Assembly (NCBI RefSeq): GCF_003315485.1
Contig: NZ_QNSE01000001.1
Span: 310,001 to 374,000 of the forward strand
Direction of reading: 5' to 3'
Origin: Marinomonas rhizomae
GTDB lineage: Bacteria > Pseudomonadota > Gammaproteobacteria > Pseudomonadales > Marinomonadaceae
DNA: 64,000 bases
Below the pieces are notes generated by a model, which was given only the letters and a program-made list of their open reading frames with translations, was not told where the DNA came from and searched no databases. Position 1 is the stretch's first letter; each line of letters starts with the position of its first letter. Of the stretch, positions 16,864-25,017 are shown in pieces. Both the position numbers and the translations under genes were made by a program.

Positions 16864-18399
16864 TTAAATCGTCACTTTGTTTTTTTCCCGTTTTAGAAAA
16901 CACAAACGTAATAAGAAAATTTGCGCACACATGGCAATAATCATGCCCAAGAAACCACCGATGGTTGATACCAATTTCAGACCATCCAAGCCGCTATTGA
17001 TTGTCATAATGCAGGCTAATAAAGCAATGATTCCGCCCCATACTAATTTAATAAATAGTGGTGATTTGGGTTCTTCGTCCTGTTCATGAAAAGACTCAAC
17101 ACATGTCCCAGCGATGGCATCAATAGCCGAATCTGATGCGGTTACATAAGACATGAAAGACATAATTAGGAAAAATGCAATGAAGAAAATAGAACCTGGA
17201 AGATCTTGCATTAGCTCCCAAATGATTGCACCAGGACCTTTTTGGCTTAGCGTATCAGACAATACATTATTGGCTGTTAGCTCAAGGTAAATAGAGTAGC
17301 CTCCAAAAATAGAACACCAGAACAGCACAAAAATGGAAGGCATTGCGACATTGAAAATTAGGAATTCTTTGACTGTATAGCCGCGTGAAATTTTACCCAG
17401 AAAAATCGCGACTATTGGTGCCCATGCGTACCAAGCAGCCCAGAAAAAGACAGTCCAATCTTTTGGCCAAGAATCTTCTACGACAACGCCTGTATCTAGG
17501 CTCCAGTTAACAAAGTTGGAAAGGTACATGGAAAGGCTATCTAGCCCTGCATGAGCGATGAAGCTAGTAGGACCAAAAATTAAAACGAGTAATGAGAAAG
17601 CGATAAATGCTTTTGCATTCCAACTGGATAAGAAGGCAATCCCTTTGTGTAGGCCAGATGCAGCAGACAAAGCGGAAGCCACCATAACTAAAGCGGCAAT
17701 CAGAGCGAGTGCTGTCGTACCGATTTCAGTGGTAAAAAGAGCATTGATACCGCCTTCAAGCATTAAAATACTTGACCCTAAAGAGGTGATCATCCCCGCC
17801 ACTAAGGCAATAAGGGCGAAAGCATCAATCAACTGTTTTGTTGTCGATTTTAATTCAATATTACTGCCAACAAACATGGCTGAAGAAATACTGAAGTCGC
17901 GTTTAAAATTATAATAAGCAAGTGCGAATGCCAAAGCTGGAATGCTATAGAGAGCGTATGTGGTTAGCGACCAATGCATGAATACGGCGGCTAAACCAAA
18001 GACGGCGGATTCTCTTGAAAGTGGTTCTGCTCCTAAAAACTTAGGAGGATATGCCATATCGATAATAGGTTCGGATGAGGCAAAAAAGAGTAACCCGATA
18101 GCAACAGAGCTACATAACGTAATGGAGGCCCACTGCCACTTTGTTAAAAGCGGTTTTGCCTCTTTCCCTCCTATTCTCATATTACCTATTGGCGAAAAGA
18201 AAACCACAAAGCAAGTTATGACCAATGAAAAAGCGGAAAGTAGATACATCCAGCCAAAATTATCTAACAACCAGTGATGTATTTGTGACGTTATGGCTAA
18301 AAAATTTTCATTATCAAAAAGTGCTAAGTAACTGAGTATCCCTAAGATAGTAAGTGAGGGATAAAATGTATAAGGTCTAATTCTTAAATTTTTTCTCAT
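16864..18399 (-). CDS. BCCT-family betaine/choline/carnitine-type transporter
   Basis: This is a 511-residue inner-membrane carrier with about 12 hydrophobic segments. The family signature is present as MHWSLTTYALYSIPAL and FFWAAWYAWAPIVAIFLGKISRG. Members import trimethylammonium compounds or DMSP with Na+ or H+. Neither long cytoplasmic tail of the osmosensing BetP type is present, so a nutritional uptake role is more likely. It is the first gene after the divergent LysR promoter region and leads the dioxygenase and DddP-like genes. The substrate is not determined by sequence. Confidence 0.93.
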   Translation of the reverse strand: MRKNLRIRPYTFYPSLTILGILSYLALFDNENFLAITSQIHHWLLDNFGWMYLLSAFSLVITCFVVFFSPIGNMRIGGKEAKPLLTKWQWASITLCSSVAIGLLFFASSEPIIDMAYPPKFLGAEPLSRESAVFGLAAVFMHWSLTTYALYSIPALAFALAYYNFKRDFSISSAMFVGSNIELKSTTKQLIDAFALIALVAGMITSLGSSILMLEGGINALFTTEIGTTALALIAALVMVASALSAASGLHKGIAFLSSWNAKAFIAFSLLVLIFGPTSFIAHAGLDSLSMYLSNFVNWSLDTGVVVEDSWPKDWTVFFWAAWYAWAPIVAIFLGKISRGYTVKEFLIFNVAMPSIFVLFWCSIFGGYSIYLELTANNVLSDTLSQKGPGAIIWELMQDLPGSIFFIAFFLIMSFMSYVTASDSAIDAIAGTCVESFHEQDEEPKSPLFIKLVWGGIIALLACIMTINSGLDGLKLVSTIGGFLGMIIAMCAQIFLLRLCFLKREKNKVTI

Positions 18400-18751
18400 C
18401 GCAATCGTCTCTGGTATTTATTGTGTTCTATTAGCCTAAATAATAAATAGAGGAAAAAAAAATAAAGTTATGATCGAGTAAGTCATCATTTTTTTATATA
18501 TAAAAACATTGGCCTCTAAAATAAGCTGTAAAAAACCATATTTATCATTGGTTTATGTTTTTTTTTGGGTGTGTTTGTAAAATTTTTTTGATGAGAATTT
18601 TTGCTTTTTATGTCGTAATTAGATTATATATTTTCCTATAACGGTTTTTTATGGACAAAAAAGTGTGCCATAACTTGTGATAAACCTAGAAATAACCGTC
18701 ATATAAAGACGGATGAACTGTTTTATTTCGATCATTTTATTGAGGTTTCTA
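18400..18751. promoter_or_regulatory. Divergent intergenic region between BCCT unit and LysR gene
   Basis: This is 352 bases of very AT-rich DNA with long T runs and no convincing gene. It must hold the promoters of both directions and the LysR-type operator. A small hairpin CCGTC-N7-GACGG (18696-18712) sits in the probable LysR leader. I could not fix a single T-N11-A box with confidence. Confidence 0.5.
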
Positions 18752-19630
18752 ATGCTAGATATAAAACACTATGAGCTGATATGTGCAATTGATGAACACC
18801 GCTCACTAAAAGACGCAGCCTCGGCGCTTGGGTTGACTCAGCCGGCAGCGACTTATCGTTTGCGTGAAATAGAAAAGCGATTAACAGTAAATATCTATGA
18901 TAAAAGAGGGCGCAAGCTAGTCCTTTCTCCTTCAGGTGAGAGGTTGTTAAAGGCAGGTAAGTTGTTACTGCCGTTTGTACGTAAGGCAGAAGCGGAAGCG
19001 GTAATGTTGGGGCGATCAGATAGCTATATTAGATGGGGAGTTAGCGCTTACGATACCTTTGATACTATTCTACAATACCTTCCTGAAGCCTCTTTTGATA
19101 AGCTGGATATCAACAGGTACAACACATCCAATCTTGTGAATGCGCTTTTCGAGAGAGAAGTAGATTTTATTATTAATACGACACCGGTAAATACGAAAGA
19201 CTTCCATTGCGAAAAAATCTTTGATGATGAGCTGTTACTGACTCTGAATCATAAACATCCGCTAAATACTGCCAAAAATTTTAGTATCGAAAAAATTACA
19301 GAATACCCATACCTTACCTACAGTCGAGCCTATCAGCCGGATATGGAATTCGACACAATTTTCAGACCTAATAATTGCAGTCCTAATACCATCAGAGAGG
19401 CTGACTCTGTTTCATTGATATTAAGAATTCTATCTATGAATAAACAATATGTAACGTTTCTATCTGCCTGGGTAGTCAGAAATTCACCTTTTGAAAATAT
19501 AACAACCTTAAAAAAGGCCGCATACTCAGTCCCATGCACTTGGTACATTATTTATCATCAATCAGTAGAGAGCCGACCTGAAATAAGAGAGGTTATAAGA
19601 GCATTACAAACGATTGCTGAAATTAGATAG
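18752..19630 (+). CDS. LysR-family transcriptional regulator (divergent to BCCT unit)
   Basis: The N-terminal winged helix-turn-helix is clear: LKDAASALGLTQPAATYRLREIEKRL. A periplasmic-binding-protein-like effector domain follows, and the length is 292 residues. The frame is open from 18713, but the ATG at 18752 has TGAGG 6 bases upstream and gives the usual LysR start just before the helix-turn-helix. It is divergent from the BCCT-dioxygenase-DddP-like unit and is the likely regulator of it, probably responding to the imported compound or a breakdown product. Confidence 0.92.
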   Translation: MLDIKHYELICAIDEHRSLKDAASALGLTQPAATYRLREIEKRLTVNIYDKRGRKLVLSPSGERLLKAGKLLLPFVRKAEAEAVMLGRSDSYIRWGVSAYDTFDTILQYLPEASFDKLDINRYNTSNLVNALFEREVDFIINTTPVNTKDFHCEKIFDDELLLTLNHKHPLNTAKNFSIEKITEYPYLTYSRAYQPDMEFDTIFRPNNCSPNTIREADSVSLILRILSMNKQYVTFLSAWVVRNSPFENITTLKKAAYSVPCTWYIIYHQSVESRPEIREVIRALQTIAEIR

Positions 19631-19648
19631 CCAAGTCTTCGGGAGTAT

Positions 19649-19692
19649 AAAAGCGTGTCCCCTTCTTGTAAGGTAAGAGGGGAAGCGCTTTT
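19649..19692. terminator. Bidirectional terminator between LysR gene and trpA
   Basis: AAAAGCG (19649-19655) pairs with CGCTTTT (19686-19692), enclosing an imperfect CCCCTTCTT/AAGAGGGG stem. The A and T ends give a U-tract for transcripts in both directions. It lies between two convergent genes. Confidence 0.75.
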
Positions 19693-19712
19693 GGTATTTT
19701 GAGATTTTTTCT

Positions 19713-20516
19713 CTAATGTTGAAACAAGTCTTTTATCAGTTTAACACCTGCTTCTTGGCCACCTTTGTTGTACGCATCTAGGAGCGCAGAACCAAGAATC
19801 GCGATGTCGGCTTTGCCAATCAGTTGCTCTATTTGAGCTCGTTCACGCAGGCCAAAACCGACGCCCATTGGTGCGCTGGCGTGTTGTTTTATTTGCGTCA
19901 AATAGTCATCAAGTGATGTCTGCTTGGTTTTACGTTCATGGCTTTTGTTTTCATGAACAGAGTGACCCGTTACACCAGAGCGAGCCACACAATATAGGAA
20001 ACCACTAGCTTGACTGGCTAGCATGGCTAGACGATCTGGTGGCGTTACTGGTGTCACTAACCACACTGGATCAATGTTGTTGGCTTTACAAGCGGCTTGG
20101 TAGGTCGTGGCTTGTTCAATTGGTAGATCTGGTAAGATCAAGCCTAGAATATTTTCCTCAGCCGCACGCTTGGCGAGCTTGTCTAATCCAAAGCGATACA
20201 TTGGGTTGAGATAACTCATTAACACAATGCGGCTGTTAGGGAAGTTCTTAGCTAATTTGCCAAGCTGAGACAAACAGGTTTCTACGTCTAACTTTTGCTC
20301 TAATGCCTTATGGCAGGCTGCAACAATGCTTGGGCCGTCGGCAACAGGATCGGAAAAAGGAAATTGCACCTCGATAAAATCGACGCCTTCCTGCATTAAT
20401 CTTTCCATCCAGCTCAAGCTTTGTTCAACACTCGGATAGCCATAAACCACATGGGTCATCGATAAAATCGGCTTTTGCTGACGTTTTTCTGCAATAAAGG
20501 TGGCTAACTGGCTCAT
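19713..20516 (-). CDS. trpA: Tryptophan synthase alpha chain
   Basis: TrpA cleaves indole-3-glycerol phosphate to indole and glyceraldehyde-3-phosphate. The catalytic region FIEVQFPFSDPVADGP holds the conserved glutamate and aspartate, and RSGVTG and GVGFGLR match the phosphate-binding loops. The length of 267 residues is normal. The start overlaps the trpB stop by 4 bases (ATGA), so the two are translationally coupled and form the usual alpha2beta2 complex. A terminator lies directly downstream. Confidence 0.96.
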   Translation of the reverse strand: MSQLATFIAEKRQQKPILSMTHVVYGYPSVEQSLSWMERLMQEGVDFIEVQFPFSDPVADGPSIVAACHKALEQKLDVETCLSQLGKLAKNFPNSRIVLMSYLNPMYRFGLDKLAKRAAEENILGLILPDLPIEQATTYQAACKANNIDPVWLVTPVTPPDRLAMLASQASGFLYCVARSGVTGHSVHENKSHERKTKQTSLDDYLTQIKQHASAPMGVGFGLRERAQIEQLIGKADIAILGSALLDAYNKGGQEAGVKLIKDLFQH

Positions 20517-21775
20517 GCGTTTTCCTCCTCATTGTCGGCGTGATTGGTTGGATATGCCGCAAGGTAATCGGTTAAGAATTGTGGGAAGGTTTCGTCTTGC
20601 ACCGCTTTCGCTACATTAAAGATGTCCTTGTCGCCACGACCAGACAGGTTGATGACGATCTTAGAATCTTTAGGCAAATTCGGTGCGTCTTTAAAGGCAC
20701 CCGCTAAAGCATGGGAAGATTCTAGTGCAGGGATTATGCCTTCTTTTTTCAGTAATAACGTACACGCCGCAATCACATCATCGTCCATGGCGTAGGTCAT
20801 GTTAATACGCCCCGTTTCGGCCAAATGGGCAATGATTGGCGATACGCCAACATAGTCTAAACCGGCTGCAATGGAATGAGTTTCTTGCAGTTGTCCTGCG
20901 TCATCTTGTAAAAACATAGTCGCAAAGCCTTGGGCGATACCAGGTTGTCCAAGATTGTGAGACAAACGAATAGAATGCTCGCCAAGTTCCAAACCTTTAC
21001 CGCCCGCTTCGACACCCACCATTTCCACTTCTATGTCATCAAGGAAAGGTAGGAACAAACCACAAGCGTTCGAACCACCGCCAACACAAGCGTATAAACG
21101 ATCTGGAAATTGACCGAATTGCGCCACACTTTGTTCACGTACTTCATTGCCAATCACTGATTGAAAGTAGGCCACCATTTCAGGGAAGGGTGCGCAACCA
21201 CAAGAGGTGCCAATCAGATAATGACTTTCTTCGTGGCTAGAAGACCAGTCACGTAGGGCCTCGTCTAAGGCATCACGTAAAGTTTGTGCGCCAGTGGTAA
21301 CAGGCACAACGGTTGCGCCAAGCTGTTTCATCCAGAAAACATTTGGGTATTGGCGCTCAATGTCTTTCGCACCCATGTAAATGGTGCATTCTAGCCCTAA
21401 ACGCGCTGCAACAAGCGCCGTGGCAATACCGTGCTGACCCGCACCTGTTTCGGCAATAACGCGTTTTTTGCCCATACGTTTGACCAATAACCCTTGGCCA
21501 ATTACGTTGTTCATCTTATGTGCGCCACTGTGATTTAAGTCTTCACGCTTCAGATAAATTTGTGCGCCACCAAAATGCTCAGTCAAGTTCGCACAAAACG
21601 TAAGAGGAGTAGGGCGGCCAGAAAACTGCTGCCATTGTTGATTCAGCTCAGCAAGAAACTCAGGGTCGTTTTTGACTTCTTCGAACGCCTGTAAAATTTG
21701 CTGTTGGCTCGAATAAAGAATTTCAGGAATATAGCTACCGCCGTATTGCCCGTAGAAACCGTTCTCGCTTTGCAT
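20513..21775 (-). CDS. trpB: Tryptophan synthase beta chain
   Basis: This PLP enzyme joins indole and serine to make tryptophan. The PLP lysine motif HSGAHKMNN and the glycine-rich phosphate loop GGGSNACG are intact, and EDLNHSG is conserved. The 420-residue length is typical. TAGGAG precedes the ATG. No trpI or other trp genes lie nearby, so trpBA stands as a two-gene operon with a strong promoter/operator upstream. Confidence 0.97.
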   Translation of the reverse strand: MQSENGFYGQYGGSYIPEILYSSQQQILQAFEEVKNDPEFLAELNQQWQQFSGRPTPLTFCANLTEHFGGAQIYLKREDLNHSGAHKMNNVIGQGLLVKRMGKKRVIAETGAGQHGIATALVAARLGLECTIYMGAKDIERQYPNVFWMKQLGATVVPVTTGAQTLRDALDEALRDWSSSHEESHYLIGTSCGCAPFPEMVAYFQSVIGNEVREQSVAQFGQFPDRLYACVGGGSNACGLFLPFLDDIEVEMVGVEAGGKGLELGEHSIRLSHNLGQPGIAQGFATMFLQDDAGQLQETHSIAAGLDYVGVSPIIAHLAETGRINMTYAMDDDVIAACTLLLKKEGIIPALESSHALAGAFKDAPNLPKDSKIVINLSGRGDKDIFNVAKAVQDETFPQFLTDYLAAYPTNHADNEEENA

Positions 21776-21803
21776 GACTTGCTCCTAAAATTACTTTTGC
21801 GCT

Positions 21804-21859
21804 CTATTAAATTAACTATACCGTTTAGTTAATTTAATAGCGTTTTGATGTCTCGTCAA
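21804..21859 (-). promoter_or_regulatory. trpBA promoter overlapping a perfect 15-bp inverted repeat
   Basis: On the minus strand, TTGACG (21854-21859) is followed 17 bases later by TAAATT (21831-21836). The -10 lies inside a perfect inverted repeat, CTATTAAATTAACTA (21804-21818) and TAGTTAATTTAATAG (21826-21840), with a 7-base spacer. This geometry suits a repressor operator. AACTA/TAGTT half-sites recall TrpR boxes, but the match is loose. The rest of the 316-base gap up to 22091 holds nothing I can assign apart from the DUF6152 gene's leader. Confidence 0.65.
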
Positions 21860-22091
21860 GTGTATTTTTTGATTTAAAATGCTGATTGACGATTACGCTG
21901 GAGAAATATTAAAAAGTCATTTTTCAGAAGGGTCTAGAGCAATAGCACGAGATGTTTTTTGTGCGCTCAAGTAAGCACTTAATTTACACATATTTATTTT
22001 ACTTAGCTTTACCCGCTATTTTCTTGTTGGTCTCTTCTTCCCTCCTATAGAATTCTGACCACGTTAACTTTAGATGTTTAAAGAGCCATAT

Positions 22092-23240
22092 ATGAATCAG
22101 TTTGTTTTTAAAAGTGCGCTTGTGTTAATGGTCGGCGCAAGTGTGTTCGCAAGTAAAAGTTACGCACATCACGGTGTAAATGGTCAGTTTGATGAATCTA
22201 CGACGATTAAAGTGGAAGGCATCGTGACTAAAAGTCGTTTGGTTAATCCTCACGCTTATATCTACTTTAATGTTTTAGATAAAGCCGGACAGACTAATGA
22301 ATGGCGCTGTGAATTGGGAACTGGAAGTGCGCTGAAGCGTGCCGGATGGACATCGGGGACTTTTGCAAAAGGCACGCAAATTAAGGTAGTAGGTTCTCCG
22401 GCTCGCAGTGAAGATAATGCTTGTTATGTCCATACAATTACTTTTGATAGCGGTGTAACTGTAGACCGTGACTCTGTTTTTGATAAAGCAGGTCAATTGG
22501 TAAAACAACCACGACAAACGACGCTAGTAGATGGTACGCCAAACATTGGCGGGACTTGGGTGGCCGAACGTCCAGAGCATGATAGAAAGCCTCCCAAAGG
22601 GGTTAATGGTGATAGGCCGCCAATGCCACCAGAAGGTATGCCGGAGTTAGCAGAGGGTGAGCATCGCCCGCCTCGTGGTGATCACCCTCCAATGGATGAA
22701 GGTCGTCCACAGTTTAAGTTAACCGAAGAAGGTAAAGCCGCCGTAGCGGATTATGCATTTGCTAAGTCACCGCGTATGCATTGTGAGGCCACAAATATTA
22801 TTGATGATTGGACCTTTGATCAGCTGGTAAACAAGATAGAGCAAACCCAAGACGATATTGTGATTTCTTATGGCTTTATGGATATTGCTCGCACCATTCA
22901 CCTTGATTTGGACAAGCACCCTGAAAATATTGAAGCTAGCCGAGCAGGGCATTCGATTGGCCACTGGGATGGCAAAGTATTGGTTGTGGATACTGTTGGT
23001 TTCAACCCTGGATATCTCCATGCGCCGCCAATGAAACAAGGCGCTGCAATGAACAGTAATCAACTGCATATGGTTGAGCGCTTTTATTTAAGCGAAGATG
23101 GTTTAACGCTTTATCGTGAATATGAAGGAGAAGACGCCTTGTATTTGGAGAATAGCTTTTCAGGTAAAGATGAAGTGAAGCTAACCGAGGGGCATTACGA
23201 ACCTTACAACTGTGCTGATTTAACCAATGAAGTTCGGTAA
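22092..23240 (+). CDS. Exported DUF6152-family protein
   Basis: The protein has a signal peptide (residues 1-25, ending SYA before HHGV). A DUF6152-type domain follows, with FDESTTIKVEGIVTKSRLVNPHAYIYF and an ELGTGSALKRAGW block; this family is a small beta-rich periplasmic domain that begins with histidines. The centre (about residues 160-215) is rich in proline and charge, and the C-terminal part (about 150 residues) recalls hypothetical proteins usually attached to DUF6152. I chose the ATG at 22092, which has AAAGAG upstream, over the ATG at 22074. Two DUF6644-type membrane proteins follow in the same operon. The function is unknown; metal or redox roles are only suggested by the N-terminal histidines. 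Confidence 0.78.
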   Translation: MNQFVFKSALVLMVGASVFASKSYAHHGVNGQFDESTTIKVEGIVTKSRLVNPHAYIYFNVLDKAGQTNEWRCELGTGSALKRAGWTSGTFAKGTQIKVVGSPARSEDNACYVHTITFDSGVTVDRDSVFDKAGQLVKQPRQTTLVDGTPNIGGTWVAERPEHDRKPPKGVNGDRPPMPPEGMPELAEGEHRPPRGDHPPMDEGRPQFKLTEEGKAAVADYAFAKSPRMHCEATNIIDDWTFDQLVNKIEQTQDDIVISYGFMDIARTIHLDLDKHPENIEASRAGHSIGHWDGKVLVVDTVGFNPGYLHAPPMKQGAAMNSNQLHMVERFYLSEDGLTLYREYEGEDALYLENSFSGKDEVKLTEGHYEPYNCADLTNEVR

Positions 23241-23253
23241 ATAAGGGTGTCGC

Positions 23254-23772
23254 GTGGACTTTTTGAATTGGGCTGAAATGTCACCTCTTGGTGAGTGGGT
23301 ATCTACCTCTCTTTGGGGATATCCGATTGCCTTAACTTTACACACAATCGGTATGGGGACCTTGGTTGGGCTTGCCTTAATGATTTGTTTTAGGGTGTTA
23401 GGGGTTGGTCGAGGAATACAGACTAGTCGCTTACCTGTTTATTGGAAGCTGGCACTTATTGGCTTTGCCATTAACCTTTTTTCCGGTGTGGCGCTGTTTT
23501 TTGGCAGCGCCACTGTCCTCTGGGAGAGTTGGCCTTTTCGAATCAAGATAGTCTTTATTTTGGCAGGTTTGGTGGGGACTCACTTTTTAGTTAGAAGCTG
23601 TGCGGTAACGCGTCGTGTTATTTCGGCGAAAAATGTGTCATTGGGGCTTGTTGCACTAGGGCGGATTTCGGCAGGGGGAAGCACTGTAAGGCAAAAAGTA
23701 CTCGCATTTGCTGTGATCCTAATCTGGATGACGGCCTTAGTGGCTGGACGCTTAATCGCGTATATTTTCTAA
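23254..23772 (+). CDS. DUF6644-type membrane protein 1
   Basis: This 172-residue protein has four to five hydrophobic segments. SLWGYPIALTLHTIGMGTLVG resembles the family's conserved histidine-bearing first helix. The GTG at 23254 has AAGGG upstream and lies 13 bases after the DUF6152 gene. The paralogous gene follows 12 bases later, so the three genes form one operon. A membrane complex with the exported protein is plausible, but no function is known. The conserved histidine in the helix could bind haem or a metal, which is speculation. Confidence 0.75.
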   Translation: MDFLNWAEMSPLGEWVSTSLWGYPIALTLHTIGMGTLVGLALMICFRVLGVGRGIQTSRLPVYWKLALIGFAINLFSGVALFFGSATVLWESWPFRIKIVFILAGLVGTHFLVRSCAVTRRVISAKNVSLGLVALGRISAGGSTVRQKVLAFAVILIWMTALVAGRLIAYIF

Positions 23773-23784
23773 GGGATGTTAAAT

Positions 23785-24285
23785 ATGCAAATTCAGTCTA
23801 TTGTTCAATGGATGAGTGAGTCCAACCTTAACCACTACATTATTACTCATAGTTATGTTTGGCCGACGTTAGAAAGCTTGCATTTTATTGGTTTATGCTT
23901 GTTGTTTGGGTCCTTGTTGTTTATTGATTTAAGAGCACTAGGCCTTGCTCGGATGATCCCATTTCCAGCCGTTGAGCCATTTATTTTAGTTTCGCTAATA
24001 GGTTTTTTCATTAACTTGGCAACTGGCGTAGCTTTTTTGTTCGGCGACCCTAGTCGCTACTTTATAAATCCGTCTTTTCAATTGAAAATGCTATGTATTA
24101 TTTTGGCATTATTAAATGCTTTATATTTTTCTCTGAGAATGAAAAAACGCCGCAACGCAGACGCTATTGAACAAGGGGGAAATGAAGTGGTAATGCCTTT
24201 GGATATGAAACTGGCAGCGGGTGTGTCGCTCGCTTTGTGGATTGCGGTGATTGTCTTTGGTCGCCTTATTCCTTATGTCGAGTGA
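23785..24285 (+). CDS. DUF6644-type membrane protein 2
   Basis: This is a paralogue of the preceding gene. It has the same layout of hydrophobic helices, WPTLESLHFIGLCLLFG in the first helix, and a matching C-terminal VIVFGRLIPYVE (VAGRLIAYIF in the partner). I chose the ATG at 23785, which has AAGGG 9 bases upstream; an ATG at 23776 directly abuts that site. The length is 166 residues. The pair probably form a heterodimer in the inner membrane. The function is unknown. Confidence 0.75.
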   Translation: MQIQSIVQWMSESNLNHYIITHSYVWPTLESLHFIGLCLLFGSLLFIDLRALGLARMIPFPAVEPFILVSLIGFFINLATGVAFLFGDPSRYFINPSFQLKMLCIILALLNALYFSLRMKKRRNADAIEQGGNEVVMPLDMKLAAGVSLALWIAVIVFGRLIPYVE

Positions 24286-24381
24286 TAGTCGTTTAGCCTA
24301 TCGTCAATTGTTATTTCTGTTATGGGGCTTGCTCAAGGGTTAGAATAGCCTTTATAGCAGAAAATAGGCATAGAGGTAGAA

Positions 24382-24966
24382 ATGGCAAGAGGAAGACCCA
24401 GTAAAAAAGCCCACATAGTTGAGGCGGCGGGTGGTTTATTTACCAAGCAAGGTTATCAAAGCACCAGTATTGATCAGGTAGTGGTGACGGCGGGCGTGTC
24501 TAAACCGACGGTTTACAGTAATTTTCCAACTAAGCTGGTGTTATGGGAAATGGTGTTAACTTCGTTAACAGAATTGGCTCAGGATGAAATGCAAAAGACT
24601 TTGGTGCGTTTGCAATCGAAAAAAGAACTATCGCTGATTGCGGGTTGGATCTTGCTTTGGGAAGCTTGGGTTAATAAAACTGAACGCCTTGCAGTGTATC
24701 GTATTCTGCTTGGTGAACAGCATAAAATGCTGCCGTCGACATTTGCCTTATTTGCCGAGTTTGAAGCCGTTTTAGAATCTGCTTTATTAGCGTGGGCTGC
24801 TGAATTTTCAGTATCGCCCATGAATTTTTTTGCCTTAAAAGCAGTTAGTAAAGAGGCACTTTTAACGCCAGCTTTGATGAATCAGGCGATGATGGAAGCG
24901 TCTGAACTAGAGAATCAGCTTGATACGCTGTTACTTACTTCCACTGATAACAAACAAGCCAAATAG
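24382..24966 (+). CDS. TetR-family transcriptional regulator
   Basis: The N-terminal helix-turn-helix is typical: IVEAAGGLFTKQGYQSTSIDQV...GVSKPTVYSNFPTK. A ligand-binding domain of about 130 residues follows. The basic start MARGRPSKK is common in the family. AGAGGT precedes the ATG. It is convergent with the Bcr/CflA pump, with a shared terminator between. It may control the pump or the upstream DUF6152 group; the sequence does not decide. Confidence 0.93.
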   Translation: MARGRPSKKAHIVEAAGGLFTKQGYQSTSIDQVVVTAGVSKPTVYSNFPTKLVLWEMVLTSLTELAQDEMQKTLVRLQSKKELSLIAGWILLWEAWVNKTERLAVYRILLGEQHKMLPSTFALFAEFEAVLESALLAWAAEFSVSPMNFFALKAVSKEALLTPALMNQAMMEASELENQLDTLLLTSTDNKQAK

Positions 24967-24990
24967 TTTTGCTATTTGGTTTGTTTGTTT
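24951..24990. terminator. Terminator between TetR gene and Bcr/CflA gene
   Basis: A 16-bp stem (24951-24966 with 24972-24987, one G-T pair) with a TTTTG loop is followed by a T-rich run. The left arm includes the TetR stop codon. Confidence 0.8.
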
Positions 24991-25017
24991 TCTTTTTGGT
25001 GTTGTTGAGCAGATAGA

